From Diphasiastrum complanatum (lineage: Eukaryota; Streptophyta; Lycopodiopsida; Lycopodiales; Lycopodiaceae), in NCBI GenBank assembly GCA_029204225.1, contig CM055095.1, positions 29,408,414-29,472,413 on the forward strand: DNA of 64,000 bases, given 5' to 3'. Numbering within the stretch: the first letter of the stretch is position 1; every line of letters starts with the position of its first letter. Shown here one piece after another: positions 46,976 through 61,850 of the stretch. A program made the position numbers and the translations under genes. The notes under the pieces are model-generated. The model searched no databases, was not told the DNA's origin, and saw only the letters and a program-made list of their open reading frames with translations.

Positions 46976-48811
46976 TTAAGTGAAAGAGCAAAGCTGCTCA
47001 TCAAAAAAACCAGCACCTGGATCATTCTTGGAGTTTAAATTCCCAGTTCGAAGATATCTCCGTGTATTCTCGGGTAAATAACCCCCTTGTCTCCTAAAAG
47101 CCTCTTCCATAGCCCGTCCAACTATAACGTAGACAAGAGCTGCCCCTTGATCAGCTATTCTTTTAAACTTCTCAGCCAAGAAATCCATCCTCTCCAGCAC
47201 CACACTTTCGGAGCATATGTTTTTGGTTGTCTCTGATGCTTGGATTCTAGAGAAATCACTGGCATCTCCTCCTTTTGCCACTAGAATAGTGCTTACTTTA
47301 TTTAAGGGCCCTGTATCATTGTCATCTAGGCATTCTTCATATTTTGGTTCTCCACAACAAACAGTGTACTGCTTTGGAAACTCGCTCTCTGGCATATGTA
47401 CTTGCCTCAGTTCTGCCAGTGACCTCTCTCCAGTACTTTCTCCGAACGTGTCAAATTCATGTGCTACAAGACCACCAAGCATCTTGTCCGCGGAACAGTT
47501 CTCATAAACTTCCCACAATACTTGTTGCAGATAGCAGCTGACGTTTAACAAAGCTTCTTTTTCCGTTTCACAGTGTTGCTCATTCAACCGCTGCCTTTTA
47601 CTTTTACCAGGATATTCAAGATTGGACTCAAAGTCCGGATTTTCCCTGTGAATCATTTCCACTGCATTTTCAAACTCAAAGTCTGGATTGACTTTGGCTT
47701 CCATATGAATCATTTCCACTGCTGTTTGAACGGGCTCCGGAACATCATTGCTGTCACATCTGTATAGAACTTCTCGAAGAATTATTTGAATACTTCTCAA
47801 ATAAAATCGTGGATGTCTTTTCTTGAAAATTCTTTTTGACTTGCCCAGAATTGAAGTATAGATGTTCTCAAGTTGATGAAAATTGAGCTTTCTGGTCAAG
47901 GAGAGAGCCGAAATAAGACGTCTGTGTACGACCTCCAGCTCCGCAGGGACGGGCCCAACATACCTTGCAAGGTTTCCATCACACCCATGTTTTTCTCTTG
48001 CTGATAAACTCATAACACGAAGTGCTTTTTGCAAATGCTCTGGGATAGAATCACCCTTCATTCTCTTAAGAAGCAAATTCACTTTCCTTCCTACGGCTCG
48101 AACCAACTTTGGCTTATTGTCCCCAAGTTTAGATAGTCGTCCTGTTATTGCCATTGATATTCTTTTCGAAAGAATATCATTCATGGCATGCAAACTACGA
48201 AGTGGCATCACGTTGAGTTGCTGAAGAGCTCCCTGAATTGCCTCTCTAGGTGAAAAAGGGACTTCTGACAAATATGCCGAGGATAACATCTTCCTTTCTG
48301 ATTTTGGATTTCGAATAAGTAAAGAAGCTTTTAAGATAAGTCCGAACAATATCTCTCCATCTTGCTCCAGAAGTGCCATTATTTCAGCTTTTAATTTTCT
48401 TTCTAACCACATTCTGTCTTTAGATTTAAGCGACCTTCCTGAGACGATGAATGACAAAGAATGAAGAGTTGTTATATTTAACGATTTCAATATGAAGGGA
48501 ATCGCCCTTCCCAACTCTGTATCTGAAAGGCTTCTTAGCATTGCTACGTGTTCTGAAGCTTCGTACTCACTGTTACTTCCACAGAGATTTTGTAAGCTTC
48601 TCTGAACAAGGAGTAGAACCTCATGCAATGACTGCATAGCATCGATCCAGCTTTCTACATCAGTATCAGAGAATACTTGTCCTAGAACATCATGTAGACA
48701 AATAAAAGTCATCATTCTGTATGCCCCTATAAGAGATACCAAATAATAAGGGAAACAAAGCCTCTCGCTTCCATGTCCCACTAAAACAATGCACATGAGT
48801 GAACATGTCAA
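46976..48811 (-). CDS. Unrecognised helical plant protein, 3' coding exon
   Basis: An uninterrupted 611-codon frame with higher GC than its surroundings, ending FFDEQLCSFT at 46976. The apparent start MTCSLMC (48811) may be intronic read-through: TTCTAG before GACAAG gives an acceptor at about 48682, leaving a coding exon from DVLGQVFSDTD-like sequence. At least three similar helical modules are visible at residues 99-149, 191-275 and 295-375. Compare KRMKGDSIPEHLQKALRVM with YRCDSNDVPEPVQTAVEMI. A short tandem repeat (AVEMIH...NPDFE twice) lies at 364-395, and a basic KSKRQRL at 403-409 may be a nuclear localisation signal. The C-terminal third holds LQQVLWEVYENC and DFLAEKFKRIADQGAAL. No transposon motif. 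I do not recognise the family; it looks like a real conserved host gene. Confidence 0.8.
   Translation of the reverse strand: MTCSLMCIVLVGHGSERLCFPYYLVSLIGAYRMMTFICLHDVLGQVFSDTDVESWIDAMQSLHEVLLLVQRSLQNLCGSNSEYEASEHVAMLRSLSDTELGRAIPFILKSLNITTLHSLSFIVSGRSLKSKDRMWLERKLKAEIMALLEQDGEILFGLILKASLLIRNPKSERKMLSSAYLSEVPFSPREAIQGALQQLNVMPLRSLHAMNDILSKRISMAITGRLSKLGDNKPKLVRAVGRKVNLLLKRMKGDSIPEHLQKALRVMSLSAREKHGCDGNLARYVGPVPAELEVVHRRLISALSLTRKLNFHQLENIYTSILGKSKRIFKKRHPRFYLRSIQIILREVLYRCDSNDVPEPVQTAVEMIHMEAKVNPDFEFENAVEMIHRENPDFESNLEYPGKSKRQRLNEQHCETEKEALLNVSCYLQQVLWEVYENCSADKMLGGLVAHEFDTFGESTGERSLAELRQVHMPESEFPKQYTVCCGEPKYEECLDDNDTGPLNKVSTILVAKGGDASDFSRIQASETTKNICSESVVLERMDFLAEKFKRIADQGAALVYVIVGRAMEEAFRRQGGYLPENTRRYLRTGNLNSKNDPGAGFFDEQLCSFT
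48682..48683 (-). other. Possible splice acceptor of the host gene
   Basis: The minus strand reads TTTGTCTACATGATGTTCTAG before GACAAGTATTC. The T-rich run and AG suit an acceptor. A second candidate, TCTCTTATAG before GGGC, is at about 48728. Which one is used cannot be settled here, and no upstream exon was identified with confidence. Confidence 0.35.
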
Positions 48812-49940
48812 ACTCTACTACAAGCTTGATAATTGCTTCACAAAATCGAGGAATTTTTATTTGAAATACTAAAATCTGTCAGCCGTACGACTGGATAATG
48901 ATTGGTAGTAGGGCTGCAGACAGATACGAACAGTTTGCATATACCAGTGTCCAAGTAGTTGGTGAGGCACTTGCTACATAGATTCACAGTTATCAAAACC
49001 CATAGCCTGATGATTATCCAAATTAACTGAAGATTTTCAGCACGAAAGAAGTGGTCTTATCCACTTTAACTCAGTGCCAGGAAGTTTTCACTTAAAAGAC
49101 CTATTTGATAAGCAATCTGATTTTATGTACAGAAGCGAACTGCATCAGGATTCAGGATTTGGAAAAGAGTGTTTTGGAGAAAGAGCTGCTAGTATTTCTG
49201 GGGCTATGGAATGTACCACGCTTAGAAAAACAACAAAACATGCTACAAATCAATAGTCTTCAGGAGAAATGAATGCAATAATCTACCAAGGATTGAAATT
49301 ACTGTCATTCATTATCATTATGCCATTACAAAGTCCAAATATTACAGATATTTAAATTAAGAAATTCAGAATGCTGGTACAAGATTATTTCTTCCTCAAA
49401 TATTCAGGGTGATTTTCAATGGCAACAATGCTCCTGAAAACCAACCTTTGAAGGAATGTTGCTACTACTACTACTACTTACCCCAAAGTCTGAATATCAT
49501 CAACCAGTACTTTCTAAACACAACATTGCTTGTCTGTGTAATAAAAAGTTTTGAGTACTATTCAGTAAGATATTCTCTAATGGGCTAGACATACAGGCAA
49601 CACCTCACTGCTTCTTACCAAGGAGCACCAAATTCCATGAATGGCAAGTACTATAACTCACAAAAAACAAAATAAAATAAGTCTAAGCCATTTGAGAAAG
49701 AAAAGGCCCAGATTACGAAATCAAGCTATGCCTATGAGAATTCTGAAGAAATCACACCAAACACAAAAGAGAGGGAGAAGGAGAAGCAGAAGACGCAGAA
49801 GTAATATTTACATATCCGAAGAAACAAAACTGGTAGATAAGAGAAGACAAAGTACATCCAAATATGCTTTACCAATCAGTTCTAACAGAATCCAGATAGT
49901 AATTATTGAACAGTGATCACCAAGTACCAACTAATTTTGG
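48812..49940. other. Presumed intron or upstream region of the host gene
   Basis: No frame with recognisable features. A short CTA repeat lies at about 49463-49479. The basic Arg/Lys-rich frame at 49641-49916 (plus) follows from a purine-rich stretch. Upstream exons of the host gene, if any, should lie here or beyond. Confidence 0.4.
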
Positions 49941-50025
49941 ATTAAAAGGCCACGTTCCGACCCACCAGTACGTTTTGGAACGTACAGTATGTTCCGACTG
50001 TAAAGGGTCGGAACGGGTTTCTAAG
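49941..50025 (+). mobile_element. Diverged short copy of the hAT-type MITE
   Basis: The right end GGGTCGGAACGGGTTTCTAAG matches the CGGAACGGGCTTCTAAG terminus of the 31348 and 32797 elements. The left end ATTAAAAGGCCACGTTCCGACCC is its diverged complement. GGAACGTACAGTATGTTCC lies in the centre. No clear 8-bp duplication remains. It is about 85 bp and could fold into a hairpin. Confidence 0.65.
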
Positions 50026-50692
50026 ACTAAGATCAATAGCATATCAAGAATCTATGACCAAAGTAAGTGTACATGACAAAATCCAGGTAATGTCAGATGA
50101 GCACTTTCACTTAGCAAAGCAAATCAAATGACATCGAAATTGAATCAAATACATATGCAATTTGTAAAGCAATGGATCTGAACCTCGTATTAGGTCATGG
50201 GAGTCTCAAATCAACTCAATACATTAATACGAATAGCTTCCACTATATAGCTATGGCAACCAAGCATCTTGCCAATGGATTCAACTCTTACAAATAAGCT
50301 TCAACAAGCTTCCAGCTCTCCCAATATAGAGTATGTGAGCCTCTCATATAATACATAAAGCTTGCATATTGCCCTAATAGACTAATAGATCAGGTCCATC
50401 TTTCATTCATCTTATCTAATCAATGTGCACCCTTGATCAAGATGAATCGTAACTAGACAATCTTCACTAGTTTCAAGGGTGTAACTTCCATCTCATTTCT
50501 AATCAATGAGAAATAAGAGACTTTGATATCTTTGTCTCCCTAAACTTCCAAATTCAAATAATAAGGTGGGAAGTACCATTCTAAAAACTCAGTCTACCAC
50601 ATCAGGCCTCAAATAGTCAAGTTAGAATTTACTATTTTCCAAACTCCTCTTTAACGATATAACTTTGCTCATCCTTAAGAACTAGCTCCTTC
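50026..50692. other. No supported gene
   Basis: AT-rich sequence without ORFs of note. It may be the degraded 3' continuation of the coding-like relic on the minus strand to its right. Confidence 0.4.
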
Positions 50693-51380
50693 TTAGAATA
50701 TAACTTTCTCTTTGATCTGATGAAAGACCAAAGAAAACACATCATAATTGATATAGAGAATAGTGTCCATATTGAATGTTTCACTATCACTGATATCAAT
50801 TTTACATAATGGAATGAAATACAACATGAAATAGAACATATAATCATAATAGGTGATGTCCTCCATGCTTCCATCTCTAATATCTTTGTAAAACAACAAC
50901 ACACACATGTGAAATCCTCCATATGAATGAGTGCTTGCATGGTTTCACCATATTGCATCTCACTTGAGGTGAATGCAATACAAAATACCATGCATGAGTC
51001 CCCATTGTCATCTTACCATTAAAGATCTCCACACCTTAAAAACCTATTGAGTGAATGAATGCCAAAATGAAATTTTCTAGTCTCCCTTTGCATGATCAAA
51101 ACATGAACTTTCCCGACTTAAAGTTTATCCAATAGTATTGCAAAAGAGACTTGATCCTACAATGTCAACAAACTTGCCAACGATGAAATTCTATATCTTG
51201 AAGTTTGCATAACAAGCAAATATGTTGAGCACTTCAGTATTGTTATAGAACACTTTAGAAGCCTTAATTTGATCACACATAATAGCAATGAACATTGTTT
51301 CATCTCCAAAATCCAAAGGATGTAAAACAATGAAACTAGGTTCATCAAAACATAGCGTCAATGAGTCTCATGTTCTGTGC
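50693..51380 (-). pseudogene. Coding relic of unknown family, stops only
   Basis: One minus-strand frame can be read from about 51376 to 50693 (about 225 codons). It is broken only by stops (51193, 51127 and three more to about 51015), with no frame change needed. Blocks include LCFDEPSFIVLHPLDFGDE, MFIAIMCDQIKASKVFYN, QWGTHAWYFVLHSPQVR, VCVLLFYKDIRDGSMEDI and SETFNMDTILYINYDVF. The stops are all TAG, TAA or TGA that could come from CAG, CAA, CGA or TGG by one transition. The upstream end is lost in a microsatellite. Family not recognised. Confidence 0.5.
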
Positions 51381-51389
51381 GCGCGTGCG

Positions 51390-55177
<3,788 letters not shown>

Positions 55178-56420
55178 CTAAGTTGTATTTATCTTAGCAA
55201 CAATAGCAGGAACTGTAACAGTAGGAACATAATGTACCTCATATGGCAAATCATTGTGTACCTTTGCAAGAGCAACCTCAATTGGCTTTTCTGGATATGC
55301 ATGTTCCACAACATATGAAATCAATAGTTTCATTAGCTCAAAATTAGAAAAAACATACATGCTATTATAAAAGTCAAACAATCCATATCAATAAAATAAC
55401 ATGAAAGAAAAAAGATTTAATAGCCAACATAATTTACACTCTCTCTTCTAGACCTAAGCGGAAGTTGTTGTCCATATTTCAAGAAAATCCGAGTTCTCTT
55501 GGGTACATTATAGCCTAGCTCATCCACAACCACCAACTATCTTTGACTTTTGCCAATCAAGCACTAAAAGATTCTCTTGCCTCCATTCTAGTCTATAGTT
55601 TATTTATCAATTACAATCACCTACTAGCATTTGTGACTTCTCTTAGCAATCACAGACAGGCATAGGTCCCTTGCTTCTCTAATATGTGGATATATCATCT
55701 TGAACCAGCATGTGCATGCAATGGGAGGCATTTTATTAATTGCTTCATCCATTGGGTGTGGTTGACCTTATAGTTATCGGCATATCTTGGGGGTTGTAAC
55801 ATTACATCCTAGCGTAATAGTATTTGGCTTCTTTCTCATAAAGGGTCTCATCTCCACTTTTAATAGACCGACACCCCTTTTTCATCAAAATCTTTTGAGC
55901 TTGTCATCTAAGCCATTTAGTTTACCAAATCCAGGCACAACAGTTTCTCCACCATTGGCCAACTTATTCAATATAACCATCGATAGACAACAATTATATA
56001 TCACAACTAGATCGAGAGTAAATGGCTTAGCACGTAGAAATTTGTTCCTAGGGTTTTGAATTTCTCATAGCCAAGAAAAAGTTTTACAACTAATTTCAAG
56101 AGCTGATGTGATCTTCAATATAGTTGAGTGTGGTTGCTATTTAGAATCTCTCCAACTGTAGCAACCACCACTTGGTATTTTGTAGCCCCTAATCTTGCAA
56201 ATAAAATGAAGTAAACTCCTCAACTTCCAAATATAGCTCCTCATACTACTCTTCAATAATGTAAGTTTCAAGTCGATCAAACTCTCCCATAGGAAGTGCG
56301 ACCCAATTCTAGTTTATTGCAATTTCATAAGTAGGGTTTCCAAAACCCATCTTGGGACATAAACTATAAAACTGAATACCTCAATGCCAAAGACCCTAGG
56401 CACCACTACTATCTTGAAAG
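55178..56420 (-). pseudogene. Coding-like relic, unidentified
   Basis: Minus-strand fragments with good composition occur in order: MGEFDRLETYIIEE and YEELYLEVEEFTSFYLQD (about 56290-56200), FLRAKPFTLDLVV with NKLANGGETVVPGFGKLNG (56040-55900), KMIYPHIREARDLCLSVIAKRSH (about 55700-55630) and ELMKLLISYVVEHAYPEKP with NDLPYEVHYVPTVTVPAIV (55340-55180). They lie in different frames with stops between. They may be exons of one decayed gene or separate relics. I do not recognise the product. Confidence 0.35.
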
Positions 56421-57079
56421 AATCTATGTCCGCTAGTGTAGCAACCAAACGTCTGAAACTTCCAAATGCATTTCCAACGTTTGGAAAAATTGATCAGACG
56501 TTTTAAACTTTTTTTATTTTAGGGTTTCCAGAAAAAAAAAAATTGTTAATTGTAAATTTGTACAAGAAATGCCTATTAGCTACAGACAAATTGAAGAGCA
56601 TAGGACAATGCACAAGCTTACAAAATCATGACGAACATTCGAAATTCCAAAAGATGTCCTGAGCTATGTGAAAAGGTCCCAAATAACTTAATGATCAGAG
56701 CTTTTTGGCAGCCTCCCCCGCACACTCAATCGAAGCAATAGTAAAGCAAGAATATACCTATGGAATCAGGGCGCCCTAGTCTTCCAAACTAGTGTGCAAA
56801 ATCCCAAGGGGTTCTGATAAGCAACAATAGAGTACTAAGCAATTGAATCTAACTAATAAAACCACGATCAGATCTGAGCAAACACGAATGATTTGCAAAC
56901 GGATGAGTTTTCTGCATTTGATGCTTCCATGGGTTTTAGAATGGTCCGAAAACCCTGCCTGCACCGACCAGGAAGTTAAAAGCGAAAAAGCAAAATAGGA
57001 GAGGGCGATGGCAGCTATGAAGGCAAAAATTTCTGTATAGAGAGAGAACGATGGGGTGGCGTGGCTGAGGCCCCAACCT
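56421..57079. other. No supported gene
   Basis: AT-rich, then moderately GC-rich after 56930. Minus frames at 56776-57220 lack recognisable motifs. Confidence 0.4.
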
Positions 57080-57179
57080 TTGGCCCTCCAAGGCACTTGC
57101 CCACCATCCTATTTGGCCCCTGCCCAAATTTGGCCCTCCAAGACACTTGCCCCCCAACCTATTTGGCCCCTGGGTGGCT
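57080..57179. repeat. 50-bp tandem duplication, GC-rich
   Basis: TTTGGCCCTCCAAGGCACTTGCC... at 57080-57129 recurs at 57130-57179 with a few substitutions. Confidence 0.88.
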
Positions 57180-57287
57180 GCAGCCTGCCACGTGGCACAA
57201 GCGGGCAGCACAATGCTCATTAAAAATATGAGATTTTTGAGAATCTCTAATACTTGGCTGTTTTATTTGTATAGGGGAAGGCCCCAA

Positions 57288-57362
57288 GGCGGGGGCCTTC
57301 CGCGTTTTGAAGCACCCGAGGGCGGCAGACCGAGTGCGCCTCCAAACGCGGAAGGCCCCGCC
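57288..57362. other. GC-rich inverted repeat (hairpin)
   Basis: The left arm GGCGGGGGCCTTCCGCGTTT (57288-57307) pairs with AAACGCGGAAGGCCCCGCC (57344-57362), with a single bulged G and a 36-nt loop. Another GGGAAGGCCCC lies just outside on the left, and GGGCTTCCC on the right. No T run follows on either strand. Confidence 0.8.
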
Positions 57363-59299
57363 CGTCGGGCTTCCCGGTCGTAAAGCAATTATCAAAAAAA
57401 ATTTGAACTCACTTTTTGAATGTTTTTACATCGGATGTTTTTAATGCATGTTCCTGAGGTTTTTAGTGCATCTTCCGGCGGTGGAAGAGCACCATTTTTG
57501 TGCAGTCTCTAGGGGCGATGGAGGGGTGATGGAGGGGCGCAATTTTCTGCTGGTTGCAGGGGCACGATTGCACAACAATCTGCTGCGTGGGGGGGGCACA
57601 TTCAACGTCCAACGTGGAGCGAAATAAAGCAAGAAAATTTAGAGTAAAGCTCCCACCAAAACATAGCAGATCAGGATAATAAATCTAACCAAAATTGTAG
57701 TTCAGATTAGACAAACACTCCCCACTATTTGTAAGGTAAGAATTGTTTACAGTTGGTAAAAAGAATGCAATTTACCTCTGTGGTAAAACAGTTTAAACAC
57801 AGATGTAATGTTCCTCTGATGTGTTGTGGTAGAACAATTGTCCTATTCTGCCATATAAGAGTCATTCTAAATACACACACATTTTTTTTATAGTGGTTTA
57901 CGGTAGGCACAAAGCCTAGTTATTACAATTTTTTGTGGGCCTCCATATTCACACGCATTAGGGGTATTAGTGTTTTAATTAATTTATATGCAAAAGTTGT
58001 AAGAAGTGTCAAAAACTTAGACAAGTGCCAATATCGCACACATGAACAAAATTTAGGAGAGTTTTCTTTTAAGATAAAATTAAATTTTCAAATAAAAAGT
58101 TAAAATGTGATTGTGACTACGTTGGGGCCAAAACTCGGCAGTGCCTGCAAGATGCAAGAGGTCCCAACAATCCATTGGGACCCAAGTTAGGGCCCAAAGA
58201 TGTTTTCCTAATAATAAAACATGCTATAAAAAAACCCTAAAGCCCCCAAAATAGTTTTTTTAAATTTGTAAATGCCACGTTTCAAACTTGTTTGGTTGCT
58301 ACACATGTAGAAACTATGAGTTTCTATCTTTCAAAGCCTTAGCATTTTTCTTAGTTTTCCTTGTTTTTTTCCAGACTGCTGCATTTTTTAACTATGTTTT
58401 GCACAATCTGCATTTTTGAACTATTTCGTCGCACAGTTCGCAATTTTTGGTCATGAGAAAAATACAACACCAAGTCAAAAACACTTAGAAAATAATTCTG
58501 GACAACTCTCCCGGCGACTGTCGCATTTTTCGCACTTTTGCGAAAAAGGCGACACTATCTCCAAATGCCTTATAAACCACTTTTACACCTTCAGGAACCT
58601 TCTAGAAAATGCGAAGAATGCGAAGGTTGTTGACCTTCGGCTTTTTTTGTTGACCTTCGGCCTTTTCCTAGCTGCTAAAAAAAATGCGAAGGGCGTGAAG
58701 GCGTAGTATATAACGGATCGAAAGCGGCTGATGCACGGAAGACAATGACGAGAAACTAAAATCAGTTTTGATATGTTTCTTTTAATTAGATTTTTGACTT
58801 ACTATTTTTATCTAGATGATCACATAGAGGATTAGCAATATATAGACTGATACAGTCAGACGATTGGATATACAGAGCACACAGAAAAGACAGTCAAAGA
58901 TATTGTTAGTGACAAATAGTGAGTTTTACAGATTAGCAATAGCTAGTCACATTACTCGTGAGAGAGAGCACCTCTCTTGCGCCAACGCATTGATCTGGGA
59001 AATAGACAACTCCCAAGAAAAACATTGTAAATTCAACTCTGATCATAGAAGCAATTTTCAACAATACTCTGTTTTGTAATGTGTATGATCTGCAATATTG
59101 GAATGCATGCTAGCTGTAGATATCTTTCCGATGTTGTTTTACTCAACATTATCTGCTAGTTACAAGTTTAATTTTTACAACAAATCGTCATAAGTGAAAT
59201 GGGGATTGGAAGAGAATTAGACCGCAGTCAGTAGCAGTAGCTACGGCTGCCCGGTCGGCTCTATCCGGCCTTCATCTCCGAAACGTCAGTTTTCCATCA
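57363..59299. other. Non-coding; right part probably a copia LTR
   Basis: 58500-58710 contains repeated TGCGAAGG / GACCTTCGGC words. The sequence up to 59299 ends CCATCA directly before a primer site, so part of it must be a 5' LTR. GTATATAAC at about 58705 could be its TATA box. The LTR start was not located. Confidence 0.45.
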
Positions 59300-59300
59300 G

Positions 59301-59524
59301 TGGTATCAGAGCGGAGAAGCTCTATCAGAGCCTTCAGCTCTATCAGAGCCGACGTCAAGTTCAAGTTCGTAGAACCCGATCTGGCTATGGCATTCATTAG
59401 CAGCAATCAATCCAAGATCTGCACGATCCTTGACTTCTCAGGATCAAACTTCCTAGCATGGAAGGTTAAGACTTCTCTCATACTGAAAGGGAGAAGGTCT
59501 ATAGCCCTGGGTAGATGGCACTGA
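59301..59524 (+). pseudogene. Copia primer site and truncated Gag
   Basis: TGGTATCAGAGCG (59301-59313) is an undamaged initiator-Met primer site. The ATG at 59384 opens MAFISSNQSKICTIL with SGSNFLAWKVKTSLILKG, the F-x-x-W-K start of plant copia Gag, ending at a TGA at 59522. The rest of gag and all of pol are absent. This LTR end and primer site are the best preserved in the window. Confidence 0.75.
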
Positions 59525-60486
59525 AGAAATGCCTACTACAACTAAGAGAAGCGAAAGGAGAATTGCAAGTCTAAGAGGAAGTCAAACCACAGACAAGATC
59601 GGAAGTAAAGAATTGATTAAGAAAGTGAGAAATAGATTTGAGGGCCTCTAAAGACTAACTGCGAAATACATTTCATGATCACACTTACTACATTTGATGT
59701 CCACTCTTCTTCTCCCCTTCGGATTTTTCGTCCCCTGAAAATCCATGTCAGCTAAGGTACTAAGAAGACGTAAAGACATTAGTAAATGTCAAAATTGAAT
59801 TAATGTAAAAAAAAGTTTGAAACAATTTCATTTCTATCCTATACCTGGGTTGAATCACCGATTTACCAAAATCATCTACTAGTATGAAAAACAGTACTAG
59901 TATGATCTTTTGCATACAATTCACCATAGGATTAAAACAAGAAGCAAAATCAGTTTTTTTACTTTTTATCAGTTCCCAACAATTACAATTTTCCAATGAA
60001 ATTGGACTATTTTTTCATTTTATTCACTGGTTCGACATTATTCTGTTAATATTGACAAAAACTATCCAAACTCAAAATATGAAATTACATGAATGGAAAT
60101 TCTATCCATAGGGATTTAGTAACTCTTAAATTGTATCCAACAAAATTTCTCCGCCCAAATAAAGAGTTCTGTTACCACTCATTATGTCTGGTGATTTCAT
60201 ATTGTTTGATGGTTTTAAATTCAATTTTGACGAGTATCTTGCACAAACGTTACTTGACCCATTTCTAATGATTAGTTTCACTAGAAATATATCAGACAAG
60301 TCACCAATTTCAAAGTTTAACCAAACTTGAAATTCTTTTTAAAAGATAAAAATTCAATTTTAACTTAGTACCCAGGAGTACCACACATCCAAAAGTTAAA
60401 ATGTCATTCAGTGAAAAATGTCGGCAAATTCATTGTGGTTCCTTTAGTCAATTTTGAATTATCTATAACTGGAAAATAATTTAGCT
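59525..60486. other. No supported gene
   Basis: AT-rich sequence with only short F/I-rich frames. It may include the 3' untranslated region of the minus-strand gene that ends at 60487. Confidence 0.45.
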
Positions 60487-60898
60487 TTAGTGTTGTGCCT
60501 GGCCTTTCTGCTCTTGGTCTTGATGCTGCTTTTGTTGGTCTTGTTGTGCCTGGTCTTGTTGCTCTTGGTCTTGCTGCCGGTCTTGCTGGTCTTGTTGTGC
60601 ATGGTCTTGATGTTGGTCCGGCCCTTTATGCTCCTGCTGGTTCTGCTCTTCCTCTATATCTTCATCCAGCTCATCTATGTCAATAGTAATTTTTTCCTTG
60701 CCTGTTTTGCCCTTTGTTGTCTGATGGTGGGGCTGCAAGTGCTCTGCTGCAAGGTTATCTATATCATCCTTAGCTTTGAAATTTCTTCCAGTACTTCATT
60801 TATCATTGAATCCACGTCCAGGTCCTTGTTCAGCTGCTGGTCTTCATGCAAGAAACTACCCACAGGGGGGCTCTTAGTCGGCATAGGGCAATTTGTAC
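60487..60898 (-). pseudogene. Unrecognised gene, 3' exon with Q/D-rich tail
   Basis: The acceptor ATAATCAG at 60899-60900 starts this exon in the phase left by the previous one. It reads TNCPMPTKSPPVGSF and LNKDLDVDSMINEVLEEIS. A one-base frameshift at about 60775 follows, then DDIDNLAAEHLQPHH, IDIDELDEDIEEEQNQQ, and a low-complexity tail of Gln-Asp repeats to the TAA at 60487. The tail is encoded by imperfect CAGGACCAGCAAGAC-type repeats. The reverse strand gives Leu/Val-rich shadow frames. Confidence 0.6.
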
Positions 60899-61850
60899 CT
60901 GATTATGCAAGGTTAGAGAAGGAAAATGATAGATTTCAGATCTCAGCTCAATTTTGGTAAGTCTTCTTTATCGAGATTTAGACTAAGACAACAACCAATG
61001 GTACCAATTTTGGTACTTCAGTATAATAAAAAAGTACCTCGAACACAAAAAATATATAGAACCAAGAACAAAAAAATCCTGGAGTACCACGAACAAAAAA
61101 GTGTCAACAACCCACAAAACTTTGGTACTCCAAGAGAACCAAAAGTACCAAGATCACACCAAGAATGAAAGAGATAGAAAGAAAGCATGAAGAGTGTTAG
61201 TCAAAATTCCCGAACCATATGATCGTATCCTATTCCAGAATGTCACCACAATGCTCCCTCCCATCAACATGACCTTCCTTGTGGATGTTTCAAGTCCAAC
61301 AAAAAACTATTTATGATACCATGCCTTCAATAGGGAAAAAACAAGGGCTACACTCCTTACTAGAATTGGGAATGTTGACTGTCTTTAACTCCACCAAAAA
61401 CTCTCTCTTTCTCTTTCTCAAACAACTTGCACACAAACTATTCATACAGACATACAATACTACCAAATTCGATGCAAAATAGTTCCAAATTCGTCAGATC
61501 TGAGCTCTCAAAAGAAGGGAAAAACCAAAAGTCCCAATATGTACCTTCAATATGTTCTACCATAGTACCCAAGAACTCACATGATCAATGTGTAAATAAA
61601 GACCACTAGTTTCTACTGATTGATTAAGACTTCTAAAACTAATTATTGCTAAAGTAGGGCCAATCAGTTTAAAACTAAAAACTGTCTATCATACCAAAAT
61701 TGAAGAATAGAGAACCAAAGCTGGTACTCTAAAACATGAAAAGACTCAGAAACGTGTTATAAGTATAAATCCAGAGTTCTTCGGAGTAACAAATACCGTT
61801 GATGGGATACTCCAAGAGTACCAAAACAATCAGCACCAAAAGAAACCTAC
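60899..61850 (-). other. Intron of the unrecognised gene
   Basis: The donor GTAGGT at 61850 and acceptor CAG at 60899 give a phase-1 junction that keeps the frame open. The intron has many GGTACT/AGTACC words (for example 61001-61165). Confidence 0.55.

Noticed and set aside
49641-49916. Arg/Lys-rich plus-strand ORF
   Set aside because: Composition follows from an AGAGGGAGAAGG purine tract; no motif or conservation evidence.
50632-50991. 119-codon minus-strand ORF as a gene
   Set aside because: A different minus frame gives a longer, stop-only relic across the same region that continues upstream, so this ORF is mostly its shadow.
60490-60960. Plus-strand Leu/Val-rich frames that look like membrane proteins
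   Set aside because: They are the reverse-strand shadow of the Gln/Asp-rich exon, whose splice sites and phase support the minus strand.
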